Positions 27,411-36,100 of a stretch of DNA of 64,000 nt are shown in pieces (within the stretch, counting starts at the first letter, position 1; each line of letters starts with the position of its first letter). Origin of the DNA: DASYPQ01 sp036006425. GTDB taxonomy: Bacteria; Planctomycetota; UBA1135; GCA-002686595. Where the stretch lies: the NCBI GenBank assembly GCA_036006425.1, contig DASYPQ010000027.1, forward strand, positions 62,001 through 126,000. The letters run 5' to 3'. The notes beneath the pieces were generated by a model. That model was given only the letters and a program-made list of their open reading frames with translations, was not told where the DNA came from and did not search any database. The position numbers were made by a program, and so were the translations under genes.

Positions 27411-28952
27411 GTGGCGATCGTCGTCTCCCACATCGCGAACGACTTCGACACGCTGTCGAAGCAGGTTCTGCGCCAGGCGAAGCTCGCCGACGTGATCGAG
27501 CTGCGTCTCGATCGCATGCCGGACCCGGGCGAGGAGAAGCTCCGCGTCCTGATCCGCGACGCGCGCAAACCCGTGATCGTGTCCTGCCCCGGTCCGGAAG
27601 CGTTCGGGCACTTCGCCGGCTCGGACTCGGAACGGCTCGAGCGGCTGCAGAGCGCCGCGCGCGCCGGAGCGGCGTTCGTCGACGTCGACTTCAGGCTCTC
27701 GCTCGACCTCGGCGAGGTGCGCGGGCAGGGGAAGTGCCATCGCATCGTCTCGCTCCACGACACCGAGGGCACGCCCGAGGACCTCGCGGAGCTCCTCGGC
27801 GCGATCGAGCGCGTCGTCTACGAAGGCGATCTCGTGAAGCTCGTCACGCACGCGCGCACGTGCGCCGACGGGCTGCGGATGCTGCGATTCGTGCGCGAGC
27901 GCGGCGGCGGGATGATCGGCTTCTGCAGCGGCGACGCCGGGAGCTTCACGCGCGTCCTCGCGCCGATCTTCGGATCGCCCTTCACGTACGCGGCGCCGGC
28001 CGTGATGCCCGGGATGCCGGAGCCGCCCGCGACGGCTCCGGGACAGATCCGCGTCAACGACCTCCGCGCGCAGCTCCCGCCGACTGGGATCTCCGAGGCG
28101 ACGGCGATCTTCGCGGTCGTCGGCAATCCGGCGCGGCATTCGTGGTCGCCGCGCGTGCAGGGGATGGCCCTGAAGGCGGCGCGGATGGACGCCGTCTTCG
28201 TCGCGCTCGAACCGGCGGAATTCGGGCCTTTCCTGGATCTCGCCGACGACGAGAACTTCCGCGGGTTCGCGATCACGGCGCCGTTCAAGGCCGAAGCGTG
28301 GAAGCGCGCGGCGCACCGCGACGGCCAGGCCGACGCGACCGGCGCGGTGAACACGCTCCAGCGCGCGGGCGACGGCTGGCGCGGGACGAACACGGACGTC
28401 GGAGCGGTCGGCGACGTGCTCGATCGCGCGCTGCGGCTGCACGCGCAGACACCCGGGCGACCGGTTTCGATCGCGACGGCGCACACGCTCGTGCTCGGAA
28501 CCGGCGGGAGCGCGCGCGCGGCGCTGCAGGCCGTCCGCGAACGGGGCGGACGCGCGACGGTCGCGGGCCGGAACCGCGACAAGGCGGCGACGCTCGCGCA
28601 CGACTTCGGCGCGCGCGCGGCCGACTGGGACGCGATCCCGCGCGTCGAGCACGACGTCCTCGTCCACTGCACGCCTGTCGGCTCCCTCGCGGAACCGGGG
28701 CGGTCTCCGGTACCGGCCGAGTGGATCCGCGCGGGGACGCTCGTCGTCGACGCGGTGTACCGGCCGCTGAAGACGCCGCTGCTGCAGGAAGCGATGAAGA
28801 AGGGCTGCACGCCCGTGCCGGGCGGCGAATGGTTCGTGCGCCAGGCGCAGGCACAGTTCCGCGTGTTCACCGGCCAGGACGCCGACGAGCAGCTCCTGCG
28901 TGCCGCGTTCGCGAACGCGCTCGTGGAAGACCGGAAAGTGGCGACCGCGTGA
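27411..28952 (+). CDS. aroDE: Bifunctional 3-dehydroquinate dehydratase (type I) / shikimate dehydrogenase
   Basis: 513 residues from a GTG. Residues 1-200 are a type I dehydroquinase: the catalytic His is in RIVSLHD (H116) and the Schiff-base Lys in LVKLVTH (K143), spaced 27 apart as in E. coli AroD. Residues about 225-505 are shikimate dehydrogenase: VVGNPARHSWSP (about 236-247), AITAPFK with the catalytic Lys (K293), TGAVNT, GTNTDVGAVG, the NADP loop VLGTGGSARAAL, and VVDAVYRPLKTPLLQ. The fusion carries steps three and four of the shikimate pathway in one cytosolic chain, an arrangement known from plants, chlamydiae and some planctomycetes. The start was chosen because the upstream in-frame extension runs into the previous gene. 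The stop overlaps the aroK GTG as GTGA. Confidence 0.95.
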   Translation: MAIVVSHIANDFDTLSKQVLRQAKLADVIELRLDRMPDPGEEKLRVLIRDARKPVIVSCPGPEAFGHFAGSDSERLERLQSAARAGAAFVDVDFRLSLDLGEVRGQGKCHRIVSLHDTEGTPEDLAELLGAIERVVYEGDLVKLVTHARTCADGLRMLRFVRERGGGMIGFCSGDAGSFTRVLAPIFGSPFTYAAPAVMPGMPEPPATAPGQIRVNDLRAQLPPTGISEATAIFAVVGNPARHSWSPRVQGMALKAARMDAVFVALEPAEFGPFLDLADDENFRGFAITAPFKAEAWKRAAHRDGQADATGAVNTLQRAGDGWRGTNTDVGAVGDVLDRALRLHAQTPGRPVSIATAHTLVLGTGGSARAALQAVRERGGRATVAGRNRDKAATLAHDFGARAADWDAIPRVEHDVLVHCTPVGSLAEPGRSPVPAEWIRAGTLVVDAVYRPLKTPLLQEAMKKGCTPVPGGEWFVRQAQAQFRVFTGQDADEQLLRAAFANALVEDRKVATA

Positions 28953-29545
28953 CCGACGCGTCCTCCCGAGCGGCCGCTCCGGCGGAGATCGTCGCGTTGA
29001 TCGGCGCGCGGTGCTCGGGAAAGACCAGCGTCGGCCGCGAGCTCGCGAGCCGCCTCGGCTGGCCGTTCCTCGATCTGGACGAGGAGATCGCGCGGGAGCA
29101 CGCGCGCGCCCGTCGGCTCGCGGAACCCGTCGCGGTCGGGGCCGTGTTCGCGGAGCTCGGCGAGCCCGCGTTCCGCGAGCTCGAGGAGCGCGCGCTCGCA
29201 GCGGCGCTCGACCAGCGCGGTCCGCTCGTGCTCGCGACCGGCGGAGGCACGATCGAGAGCGCGAGGAACCGCGCCGCGATCGCGCGTCGCACGACCTGCG
29301 TGTGGCTGCGCGTGACGCTCGAGGAGATGCAGCGTCGTCTGCGCGCAGACCCCGCGCAACGTCCTTCCCTGACGGGCCGCGACCCGGTCGAGGAGCTCGT
29401 CGTCGTCGTCGAGCGCCGCGAACCGCTGTACGCGGACATCTGCGAGATTGAGCTCGACTGCCGCGGACTGCGCGTCCCCGAAATCGCGCGAAGAGTCGCG
29501 GAGCGGCTCGGCCGCAGGCGTTCCGGAGGTTGCGGGGGACCCTGA
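28949..29545 (+). CDS. aroK: Shikimate kinase
   Basis: 198 residues from a GTG overlapping the aroDE stop. ALIGARCSGKTSVGRELASRL (about 15-35) is the P-loop, FLDLDEEI carries the shikimate-binding Asp, FRELEERAL and LATGGGTI follow the shikimate kinase pattern (GGG loop), and RPSLTGRDPVEEL is the lid region with its Arg. It phosphorylates shikimate, the next step after AroDE, so the two genes form a short aromatic-synthesis unit. The insertion HARARRLAEPVAV after LDEEI replaces the usual shorter loop. Confidence 0.93.
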   Translation: MTDASSRAAAPAEIVALIGARCSGKTSVGRELASRLGWPFLDLDEEIAREHARARRLAEPVAVGAVFAELGEPAFRELEERALAAALDQRGPLVLATGGGTIESARNRAAIARRTTCVWLRVTLEEMQRRLRADPAQRPSLTGRDPVEELVVVVERREPLYADICEIELDCRGLRVPEIARRVAERLGRRRSGGCGGP

Positions 29546-29601
29546 GTGCGCGGTTTCTTGCGCGACCAGGGTTGGCGACGCAGCCAGCTTCGTTCCGGGG
29601 C

Positions 29602-29630
29602 TTGATCTTCGCCGGCGGGGCGGCCACAAT
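29602..29630 (+). promoter_or_regulatory. Candidate sigma-70-type promoter of the tRNA gene
   Basis: TTGATC (29602-29607) and CACAAT (29625-29630) are separated by exactly 17 bases, each matching four of six consensus positions. The -10 box ends 11 bases before the first tRNA base, leaving room for a very short leader. This fits a dedicated tRNA promoter rather than read-through from aroK. Confidence 0.55.
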
Positions 29631-29641
29631 GGCCGCCGGAT

Positions 29642-29718
29642 CGCGGGGTGGAGCAGTCTGGCAGCTCGTCGGGCTCATAACCCGGAGGTCGCAGGTTCGA
29701 ATCCTGCCCCCGCTACCA
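29642..29718 (+). tRNA. Initiator tRNA-fMet (anticodon CAT)
   Basis: 77 bases with the 3' CCA encoded. The acceptor stem is CGCGGGG / CCCCGCT, so base 1 (C) and base 72 (T) cannot pair, as required for formylation and exclusion from elongation. The anticodon stem has three consecutive G:C pairs (GGG...CCC) around CTCATAA, the initiator hallmark. The D arm (GCAG..TGGCAGC) and T arm (GCAGG TTCGAAT CCTGC) are intact. The usual bacterial mismatch is C1/A72; here it is C1/T72. Confidence 0.95.
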
Positions 29719-29723
29719 CACAC

Positions 29724-29766
29724 CAAGAGAAGACTGGGGCCCCAGGGCCTCGGTCTTCTCTTGTTT
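29724..29766 (+). terminator. Stem-loop terminator after the tRNA
   Basis: An 11-base perfect stem CAAGAGAAGAC (29724-29734) pairs with GTCTTCTCTTG (29753-29763). The 18-base loop itself contains a palindrome, GGGGCCCC. The hairpin is followed by only TTTCC, so the T tract is short. Position 6 bases after the CCA end makes a transcription terminator the likeliest role. Confidence 0.65.
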
Positions 29767-29884
29767 CCGTGATCGGGCGCTGGTTCGGTTCCGTCCCCCA
29801 GCTACCGGCGACGAGAGGGGATCTTGGCACTGCGGCCGCACGTCAGGCGAGCCGCTCGCGCGAACGAGGAGACTCGGGGTTCAA

Positions 29885-30637
29885 TCAGAGCTGTGACATT
29901 CCGCCGTCGACCACCAACTCCGTTCCAACGACAAATCCGGATTCGGCCGAACACAGATAGAGAACCGCGGCGGCGATCTCGTCGGCGTGGCCGAACCGTT
30001 TCAGCGGCACCTGTTGGACAATCCACTCCTTGAGCTGGTGGGTCTGCTCCGCCGGTTGGCCCATGCGGCCGAAAATCGGCGTTTCGACCGGCCCGGGACT
30101 GACGACGTTCACGCGCACGTTCCGCTGCAGAAGGTCTGCAGACAGGGTCTTGGCCAGATTGACGACGCCGGCCTTCGATGCGCCGTAGACGCTCGAGCCA
30201 GGTAACCCCATGTGGGCGTTGATCGAGGCGTTGAGAACGACCGCTGCTCCATTGGAGAAGAACGGAGCTGCCTTCTGCACGGTGAAGAAGGCCCCTTTCA
30301 GATTAGCGGCGATGATCTCGTCGAAGAAGGTCTCGGTCACCTCGTCGAAGGGGATGAACTTTCCGATGCCGGCGTTGACGAACAACGCATCGATCCGCCC
30401 GAACTTGTCCCCGACTTGTTTCATGGCTGTCGCGATCTCCGACACGCGCGAGACGTCCGACCGGATCGCCAGGACACCAGGCCCCAGCTCCTGCTGAGCA
30501 GCCTTCAGAGTTGCGTCATTGCGACCGGTGATCGCCACCTGCGCTCCCTCTCGGACGAAGGCCTTCGCCGTCGCGAGGCCGATGCCACTGTTGCCCCCGG
30601 TCACCACAGCCACTTTTCCGTTGAATCGCTCACTCAT
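29885..30637 (-). CDS. Short-chain dehydrogenase/reductase
   Basis: 250 residues, a classical SDR. The cofactor loop VVTGGNSGIGLATA (about 12-25), the NAG motif FVNAGIGKF, the catalytic Ser in VVLNASINAH, and YGASK (catalytic Tyr and Lys, about 153-157) are all present; VSPGPVETPIF follows. Arg after the glycine loop (TGRND) suggests NADPH preference. The substrate is unknown. Its base composition is markedly lower in G+C (55-58% in two 60-base samples) than its neighbours (a 60-base sample at 24001 is 83%). It has a strong TTAGGAG ribosome site and lies 53 bases downstream of an Rrf2 regulator of similar composition, so the pair was probably acquired together and the SDR is probably regulated by it. 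Confidence 0.93.
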   Translation of the reverse strand: MSERFNGKVAVVTGGNSGIGLATAKAFVREGAQVAITGRNDATLKAAQQELGPGVLAIRSDVSRVSEIATAMKQVGDKFGRIDALFVNAGIGKFIPFDEVTETFFDEIIAANLKGAFFTVQKAAPFFSNGAAVVLNASINAHMGLPGSSVYGASKAGVVNLAKTLSADLLQRNVRVNVVSPGPVETPIFGRMGQPAEQTHQLKEWIVQQVPLKRFGHADEIAAAVLYLCSAESGFVVGTELVVDGGMSQL

Positions 30638-30654
30638 CGTATTCTCCTAATTGC

Positions 30655-30674
30655 AACCGTTGCTGATACCGTTT
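30655..30674 (-). promoter_or_regulatory. Putative operator half-sites in the Rrf2-SDR gap
   Basis: Read on the plus strand, AACCGTT (30655-30661) and ATACCGTTT (30666-30674) repeat a CCGTT core 11 bases apart, just upstream of the SDR start. The GATACCGTT nonamer here also occurs as its reverse complement AACGGTATC in front of the Rrf2 gene. A shared 9-mer in both upstream regions suggests the same regulator binds both. No -10 box is certain. Confidence 0.4.
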
Positions 30675-30690
30675 GACACAAAAAAAACCA

Positions 30691-31128
30691 TCAAGATCGG
30701 GATCCCTTCCTCGTCGCACCGACCTCCCTTGCGAGGTCCGAGAGAACTACCCGCTCGAGACTGCGGGACATCGCGCGGTCGGTCTCGGCCAGAACCGAGG
30801 AGAGTTGCTTCCTCATGCTGCAACTCACCGGGCAAGCCTTGTTCTCCGGCTTGTGCGGCAGGACGAACGGGCTCCCACCCTCGACCGCGCGGAAAATGTC
30901 GAGAAGGGTGATCGACGCCGGTCGCCGTGCTAGCTGAACGCCCCCGGATTTGCCGGTCCGCGCCTCGATCAGACCCGCTTTCTGCAGACGCAGCAAGAGG
31001 CGGCGGATGACGACTGGATTGGTCCCCACGCTTTCCGCCAGCAGAGTGGAACTGACCCAGCCGCGCTCGCCATAAGCCAGCGCGGTCATCACATGGACCG
31101 CGACCGGAAAGCGACTGTTGCCCGACAT
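30691..31128 (-). CDS. Rrf2 family transcriptional regulator
   Basis: 145 residues from the ATG at 31128 (an upstream in-frame start at 31167 would put extra residues over the operator). The winged helix is clear: RFPVAVHVMTALAY, STLLAESVGTNPVVIRRLLL (recognition helix), LQKAGLIEARTGKSGGVQLA (wing), then ITLLDIFRAVEGG. Iron-sulfur Rrf2 proteins carry three Cys after this point; here only two are seen (CPVSC), so cluster binding is doubtful and another signal such as redox or a small molecule is possible. It lies upstream of, and in the same direction as, the SDR gene and shares its lower G+C, consistent with a transferred regulator-target pair. Confidence 0.9.
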   Translation of the reverse strand: MSGNSRFPVAVHVMTALAYGERGWVSSTLLAESVGTNPVVIRRLLLRLQKAGLIEARTGKSGGVQLARRPASITLLDIFRAVEGGSPFVLPHKPENKACPVSCSMRKQLSSVLAETDRAMSRSLERVVLSDLAREVGATRKGSRS

Positions 31129-31129
31129 A

Positions 31130-31156
31130 ACGGTATCCAAGTTAGTTACCGTATAC
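31130..31156. promoter_or_regulatory. Putative Rrf2 operator (inverted repeat)
   Basis: ACGGTA (31130-31135) and TACCGT (31147-31152) form a perfect 6-base inverted repeat with an 11-base spacer, followed by the palindrome GTATAC (31151-31156). It starts 2 bases upstream of the Rrf2 ATG, a position suited to autorepression. The AACGGTATC part recurs, inverted, in front of the SDR gene. Confidence 0.5.
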
Positions 31157-31284
31157 CGGCATGTCAAGGGGGCAGTTCCTGGGCGGGTCGTGGGGGAGAC
31201 GGCAAGTCCGCGCGACCGGTGATACTCGCTCGCCGCGTGAACGTTGGTCCGTGCCGGATTCCTTACCGGCGCGATCGCGCCGGC

Positions 31285-31950
31285 TCAGCCCTTCCGCTTC
31301 ACCATCGCGTGGATCCAGACGGGCGCGAACGGCGACGTGCAGCCCTTCGAGACGGGGAAATCGCGGTAGACACCGAGCTTCTCGCCGATCGCGAGCGCGC
31401 GCTTGCGGTGCGCGGGGAAGTGGATCCCGATCTGCGCGAGGCAGCTGTTCATCGTCCACTGGGCCTCTGGAGGTGCCGTTTTCATCTCGGACTCGATGCG
31501 GTCCAGGAGTCCACCGAGGTCGAGGGCCTCGGGGTCCCTCGCGACGCGCTCGGCCGTGAGATTCCAGCCGGCGCGCGCCTCCATCGGGTTCTTCGCCTTC
31601 ATCCACTTCACGCGCAGGGCTTCCTTCTCCGGGTGGTTCTTGACGACGTAGGCGTTGAGCCAGTCCGCGAGCTGCGAAACGGTGGCGGATCGGACCATCC
31701 GATTCAGCTCGGTCGAGGACAATTCCTCCGGCGTGATCAAGAGGATCGCCAGGAGCCTGGCGTCCAGGTTCTCGGTCTCCCAGAGCGCCAGCCCCAAGGT
31801 GTGGTCGGCCTTGATCTTCGCCGCCAGCTTGCGGATGTCGCCCTGTTGGACCCCGAACTGCTTCTCGCCCGTTCCGTTCCTGGCGTTGCGCGCGCGCACC
31901 TTCTCGTTGCCGCGCGCCTCGAGCTGCGCGAGAGCTTCCTCGAGCTTCAT
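31285..31950 (-). CDS. AlkD-like DNA alkylation repair (HEAT-repeat) protein
   Basis: 221 residues made of short paired helices, with the opening pattern of the alkylation-repair family (helix, FGVQQGDIRKLAAKIKADHTLGLALWET, then ARLLAILL). RMVRSATVSQLADWLNAYVVKNHP and ALRVKWMKAKNPMEARAGWNL follow; such Trp/Asp/Arg positions line the DNA-facing groove in AlkD. The C-terminus (WTMNSCLAQIGIHFPAHRKRALAIGEKLG) matches the branch annotated simply as DNA alkylation repair protein. Base excision of alkylated bases is known for AlkD; whether this branch is a glycosylase is not established here. It stands alone between the Rrf2 gene and a secreted protein. Confidence 0.8.
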   Translation of the reverse strand: MKLEEALAQLEARGNEKVRARNARNGTGEKQFGVQQGDIRKLAAKIKADHTLGLALWETENLDARLLAILLITPEELSSTELNRMVRSATVSQLADWLNAYVVKNHPEKEALRVKWMKAKNPMEARAGWNLTAERVARDPEALDLGGLLDRIESEMKTAPPEAQWTMNSCLAQIGIHFPAHRKRALAIGEKLGVYRDFPVSKGCTSPFAPVWIHAMVKRKG

Positions 31951-31990
31951 GTCGACGACGGTCCGCGAGCGTCGGCGCGCGCTCGTATCC

Positions 31991-33043
31991 CTACCAGACG
32001 ATCGCGACCGCGTTCGACGCGTTGAACGTGTTGCCGACCGGCGCCGCGCAGAAGCTCGGGTTCGGGTCGCGGTAGTAGGTCTGGTAGTAGCGCGTCGATC
32101 CCGGAGTGATCGGGTCGCCGAGCGCGGCGGACCTCGTCGTGATCGAAGGCTCGCCCAATCCCGCGTCGGGCGCGTGGACGGCGCCGGCGCTCGCGTTCTT
32201 CGCGTAGAGCCGCTTCAGCGTCCCGCCGACGCACCGGAGGCCGTCGCCGAAGTGCACCGGGCTGCCGAGCTGCAGGTCACCTTGCAGGAAGATCGTGTAC
32301 GCGGTCGGCATCTCGCCGGTCGCGGAGAGCACGACCGAGTCGGGACTCGTCGTCCCCGACGCCGTGAGCAGCGCTCCGCCCGTGCTGCCCGAGTTCTGGC
32401 AGCCGTGGCCGACCGATCCGCTGTTCGCGCACGGGCAGGCGGCGCCCGTCCCGTCGCCGAGGCAGAAGGGGGTGAACGGTCCGCCGCCCATCATCACGAC
32501 GTGGTCGATCACGGCGAAGAAGGCGCCGCTGTCCTGCGGCCCGCCGCCGACGAGGTGCAGCCGGTCGAACGACACGCCCGAGATCGAGAGCGGATAGTGG
32601 TGGATCGAGAAACCGCTCGGGATCGTCACGCCCTGGCTGCCGACGAGCGTCGCGCCCATGTAGGCCTCGAGCGTGATCGTGTTCCCGGCGTACGAGCCGA
32701 ACTCGAACACCTCGACGCTGCCCGTGTTCGCCGTCGCACCGGTCGTGATGTCGCACGAGATGATGCGGCTGAAGCCTACGCCCGGCCCGGGGGACCAGCC
32801 GCCGAATCCGAGTGTCATCGGCGAGGTGAACCCGGGGATCCCCGTCAGGTTGCCGTCGGCCTGCTCGGGGCAGAAGTTCTGCGCGCCCCCGAACCCGTTG
32901 TCGAGGTTCGTGAACGTGACTCCGCCGTCGGTGATCGTCGGGGCGTAGTTGCCTTCCTGGAGCGTGTCGAAGTCGGCCGTCTGAGCGGAAGCGGACGCCG
33001 CGAGGGCGCCGAACGTGATGGCCAGGGTAAGGATGGTCTTCAT
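31991..33043 (-). CDS. Secreted protein with planctomycete Cys/Gly-rich C-terminal module
   Basis: 350 residues with a signal peptide ending ASA near residue 20. Residues 21-190 form a beta-rich domain (VEVFEFGSYAGNTITLEAYMG, then FDRLHLVGGG), possibly carbohydrate- or metal-binding. From about 193 comes a module with FCLGDGTGAACPCANSG, VGHGCQNS, STGGALLTASG, FGDGLRCVGG, then YYQTYYRDP and FCAAPVGNTFNASNAVAIVW. The same module occurs at 51714-52322 in this window. I know this Cys-rich ending mainly from secreted planctomycete proteins of unknown function, where it may act as a sorting or surface-attachment domain. It is divergent from the GH106 lipoprotein across about 150 bases. Confidence 0.85.
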   Translation of the reverse strand: MKTILTLAITFGALAASASAQTADFDTLQEGNYAPTITDGGVTFTNLDNGFGGAQNFCPEQADGNLTGIPGFTSPMTLGFGGWSPGPGVGFSRIISCDITTGATANTGSVEVFEFGSYAGNTITLEAYMGATLVGSQGVTIPSGFSIHHYPLSISGVSFDRLHLVGGGPQDSGAFFAVIDHVVMMGGGPFTPFCLGDGTGAACPCANSGSVGHGCQNSGSTGGALLTASGTTSPDSVVLSATGEMPTAYTIFLQGDLQLGSPVHFGDGLRCVGGTLKRLYAKNASAGAVHAPDAGLGEPSITTRSAALGDPITPGSTRYYQTYYRDPNPSFCAAPVGNTFNASNAVAIVW

Positions 33044-33192
33044 GGTGTCCGTGCGGTGTTCCGGCTCTGGATCGTCCGGCTCGAGATCGACTGGGGGCCG
33101 CGGTGCATCGTCGCCGGGGACGGCGGGATGGCGCTCGACGATTGAGGATACCAGGGGTTCGCTGGAGCGGTCATCCAGATACTCTCACCGCC

Positions 33193-36100
33193 ATGAGGCT
33201 CCCCACGGCGATCTCGGGATGGATGTTCGGCCTCGCGATCCTCGCTTCGAGCGGCTGCGCGCAGATGGATCTCGCGCGGGGCTTCGACGACCCGCCCGCC
33301 GCGGCGAAGCCGCACACCTGGTGGCACTGGATGAACGGCAACGTCACCCGCGAGGGGATCAGCGCCGATCTCGCCGCCATGCACGAGATCGGGCTCGGCG
33401 GCGCTCAGATGTTCAGCGTGTCCGAGGGCATCCCTCGCGGGCCGGTCGCGGTGATGAGCCCGCAGTACCGCGACCTGGTGAAGCACGCCGTGTCGGAGGC
33501 GAGCCGTCTCGGACTCGAGATCTGCATGCACAACTGCGCCGGCTGGTCGAGCAGCGGAGGTCCCTGGGTCACGCCCGACCACGCCATGCAGACGCTGGTG
33601 ACGAGCGAGACGCACGTCCACGGACCCCGACGCTTCGTTGCGAACCTGCCGCAGCCGGAGATGCGCGCCGGTTTCTACCGCGACATCGCGGTCCTGGCGT
33701 TCCCTTCGCCGCTCGACGAAGCGCGTCGCATTCCTGAGATCGCCGTCAAGGCCGGGTTCGATTCGCGCTACGGCCTCCAACCGGCGCTCGACGCGTACCC
33801 GGCCGAGGCCGTCGTGCCGCGCGGGAGCATCCTCGACCTCACGAGCCGGCTCGAGGCGGACGGCCACATCACGTGGGATGCGCCGGACGGCGACTGGACT
33901 CTCCTGCGCATCGGCCACACGCCGACGGGCGAGACGAATCACCCTTCGCCGGACTCGGGCCTCGGACTCGAGTGCGACAAGCTCAGCCGTGACGCGCTCG
34001 ACCAGCACTGGGCGGGCATGATGGGGAAGATCGTCGGCGACGTCGGGCCGCTCGCAGGAACCACGCTCGACAACTGCCTCATCGACAGCTACGAGGTCGG
34101 TTCGCAGAACTGGACGGAGCGCTTCCGCGAGGAATTCGTGCGGCGCCGCGGGTACGACCCGCTGCTTCTCCTGCCGACGATCACCGGGCGCGTCGTCGAG
34201 AGCGGCGAAGTCTCGGAGCGCTTCCTCTGGGATCTGCGCCGCACGATCGCCGATCTGTTCGCCGACGAGTACTACGGCCACTTCGCCGAGCTGTGCCACC
34301 GGAGCGGGATGCTGGCCTCGATCGAGCCCTACGACGGGCCGTTCGAAGGACTGCTCTCGGGGCGTCCCGCCGACATCCCGATGGGCGAGTTCTGGACCGG
34401 GAACACGACGGAGAGCAACTCCTGCAAGCTCGCCGCTTCCGTCGCGCACACCTACGGCCGCCGCATCGTCGGAGCCGAGGCGTTCACGGCCGAGCCGAAC
34501 GCGGGTCGCTGGCGTGGCGATCCCTATTCGTTGAAGGCGGTCGGCGACCTGATGTTCTGCGTCGGGATCAACCGCTGCATCGTGCACCGCTACGCGCACC
34601 AGCCGTGGCTCGACCGGTTCCCCGGCATGACGATGGGGCAGTGGGGCACGCACTTCGAGCGCACCGTCACGTGGTGGACCGAAGGGAAGGCCTGGGTGCG
34701 CTACCTGACGCGCTGCCAGTACCTGCTGCAGGAGGGCCGCTTCGTGGCGGACGTCTGCCTGTTCGCGGGGGAGGCGGCGCCGAGCGGCGCTCCCCACGAT
34801 CCCGCGCTGAAGGCGAGCGGTCACGACTACGACGCCTGCAACGCGGACGTGCTGTGTCATCGCATGTCGGTGCGAGACGGTCGCCTCGTGCTCCCCGACG
34901 GGATGGACTATCGCGTGCTCGTGCTGCCGGAGACGCGATTCATGACGCCGGCGACCCTCGAAAGGCTGCGCGACCTCGTGGCCCGTGGAGCGACCGTCGT
35001 CGGTCCCAAGCCGTCGCGCTCGCCGAGCCTCGCCGATCTGCCCGCCGGCGATGCGCGCGTCCAGAAGTTGGCCGACGAGATGTGGGGCGATTGCGACGGA
35101 GAGAAAGTGAAGGAGCACGCCTTCGGCGCGGGGCGGATCGTCTGGGGTCGGCCGATCACCGAGGTGTTGCGGACTCTGGGCGTGGCACCCGATTGCGAGT
35201 TCACGGGTGCGTACCCGCCCAAGATGGCGTGGATCCACCGCATCGCCGACGGTGCGGACGTCTACTTCGTCTCGAACCAGCGGACGAGCGCGCAGAGCGT
35301 CGACTGCACCTTCCGCGTGCACGGCAAGGTGCCCGAGCTGTGGCATGCGGATTCCGGAGCGACGGAGCTCGCGCCGGTCTGGTTCGAGAAGGACGGCCGG
35401 ACGACCGTGTCGATCCCGTTCGAGCCCGCGGGCTCGGTTTTCGTCGTGTTCCGCCGTCCGATCGGCGCCCACGATCACGCCGTCGCCGTGACCCTGCCCC
35501 GCGCGGAGGATGCAGTCGGGCAGCCGCCGAAGATCGAGATCGTCCGCGCGCGGTACGAGGCCGAGGACGGCTCGGGCGGCGCGGACGTGACGGACAAGTT
35601 GGCGAGCCTCGTGCGCGCCGGCGAGACGACTCTCCACGCCGACAACGCGACCTTGGGCGACCCGAGCCTCAATCACGTCAAGCGGCTCAGCGTCGAGTAC
35701 ACGCTCGACGGCCGGACGGCCGAGACGAACGTGAAGGAGAACGAAGTCGTCGAGCTCCTGGGACCCGAAGGTCCGAGCCCTCTGCCGCTCTACCAGCTGG
35801 CCTCTCCTGCGGAAGGTCGGATCGAGGTCCGCGCGTTCCATGCTGGCACTTGCGAGGTGCGGACCGCGGGCGGCGGAACACGCAAGCTCGCGATCGCGCC
35901 GCTGCCCGCGCCGATAGACCTCGACGGTGCCTGGTCCCTGCGCTTTCCCCCGAACTGGGGCGCGCCCGAGAAGGTGGCGCTCGATCGGCTGGCTTCGTGG
36001 AGCGAGAACTCCGATGCTGGCGTGCGCTACTTCTCGGGAACGGCGACCTACGTCAGGACGTTCGAGGTGCAGTCCGAGTGGCTGGAGCCCGGCCGAATCG

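Noticed and set aside
29642..31284. Genomic island integrated at the tRNA gene
   Set aside because: I found no repeat of the tRNA 3' end downstream and no integrase; the low-G+C pair alone does not show site-specific integration.
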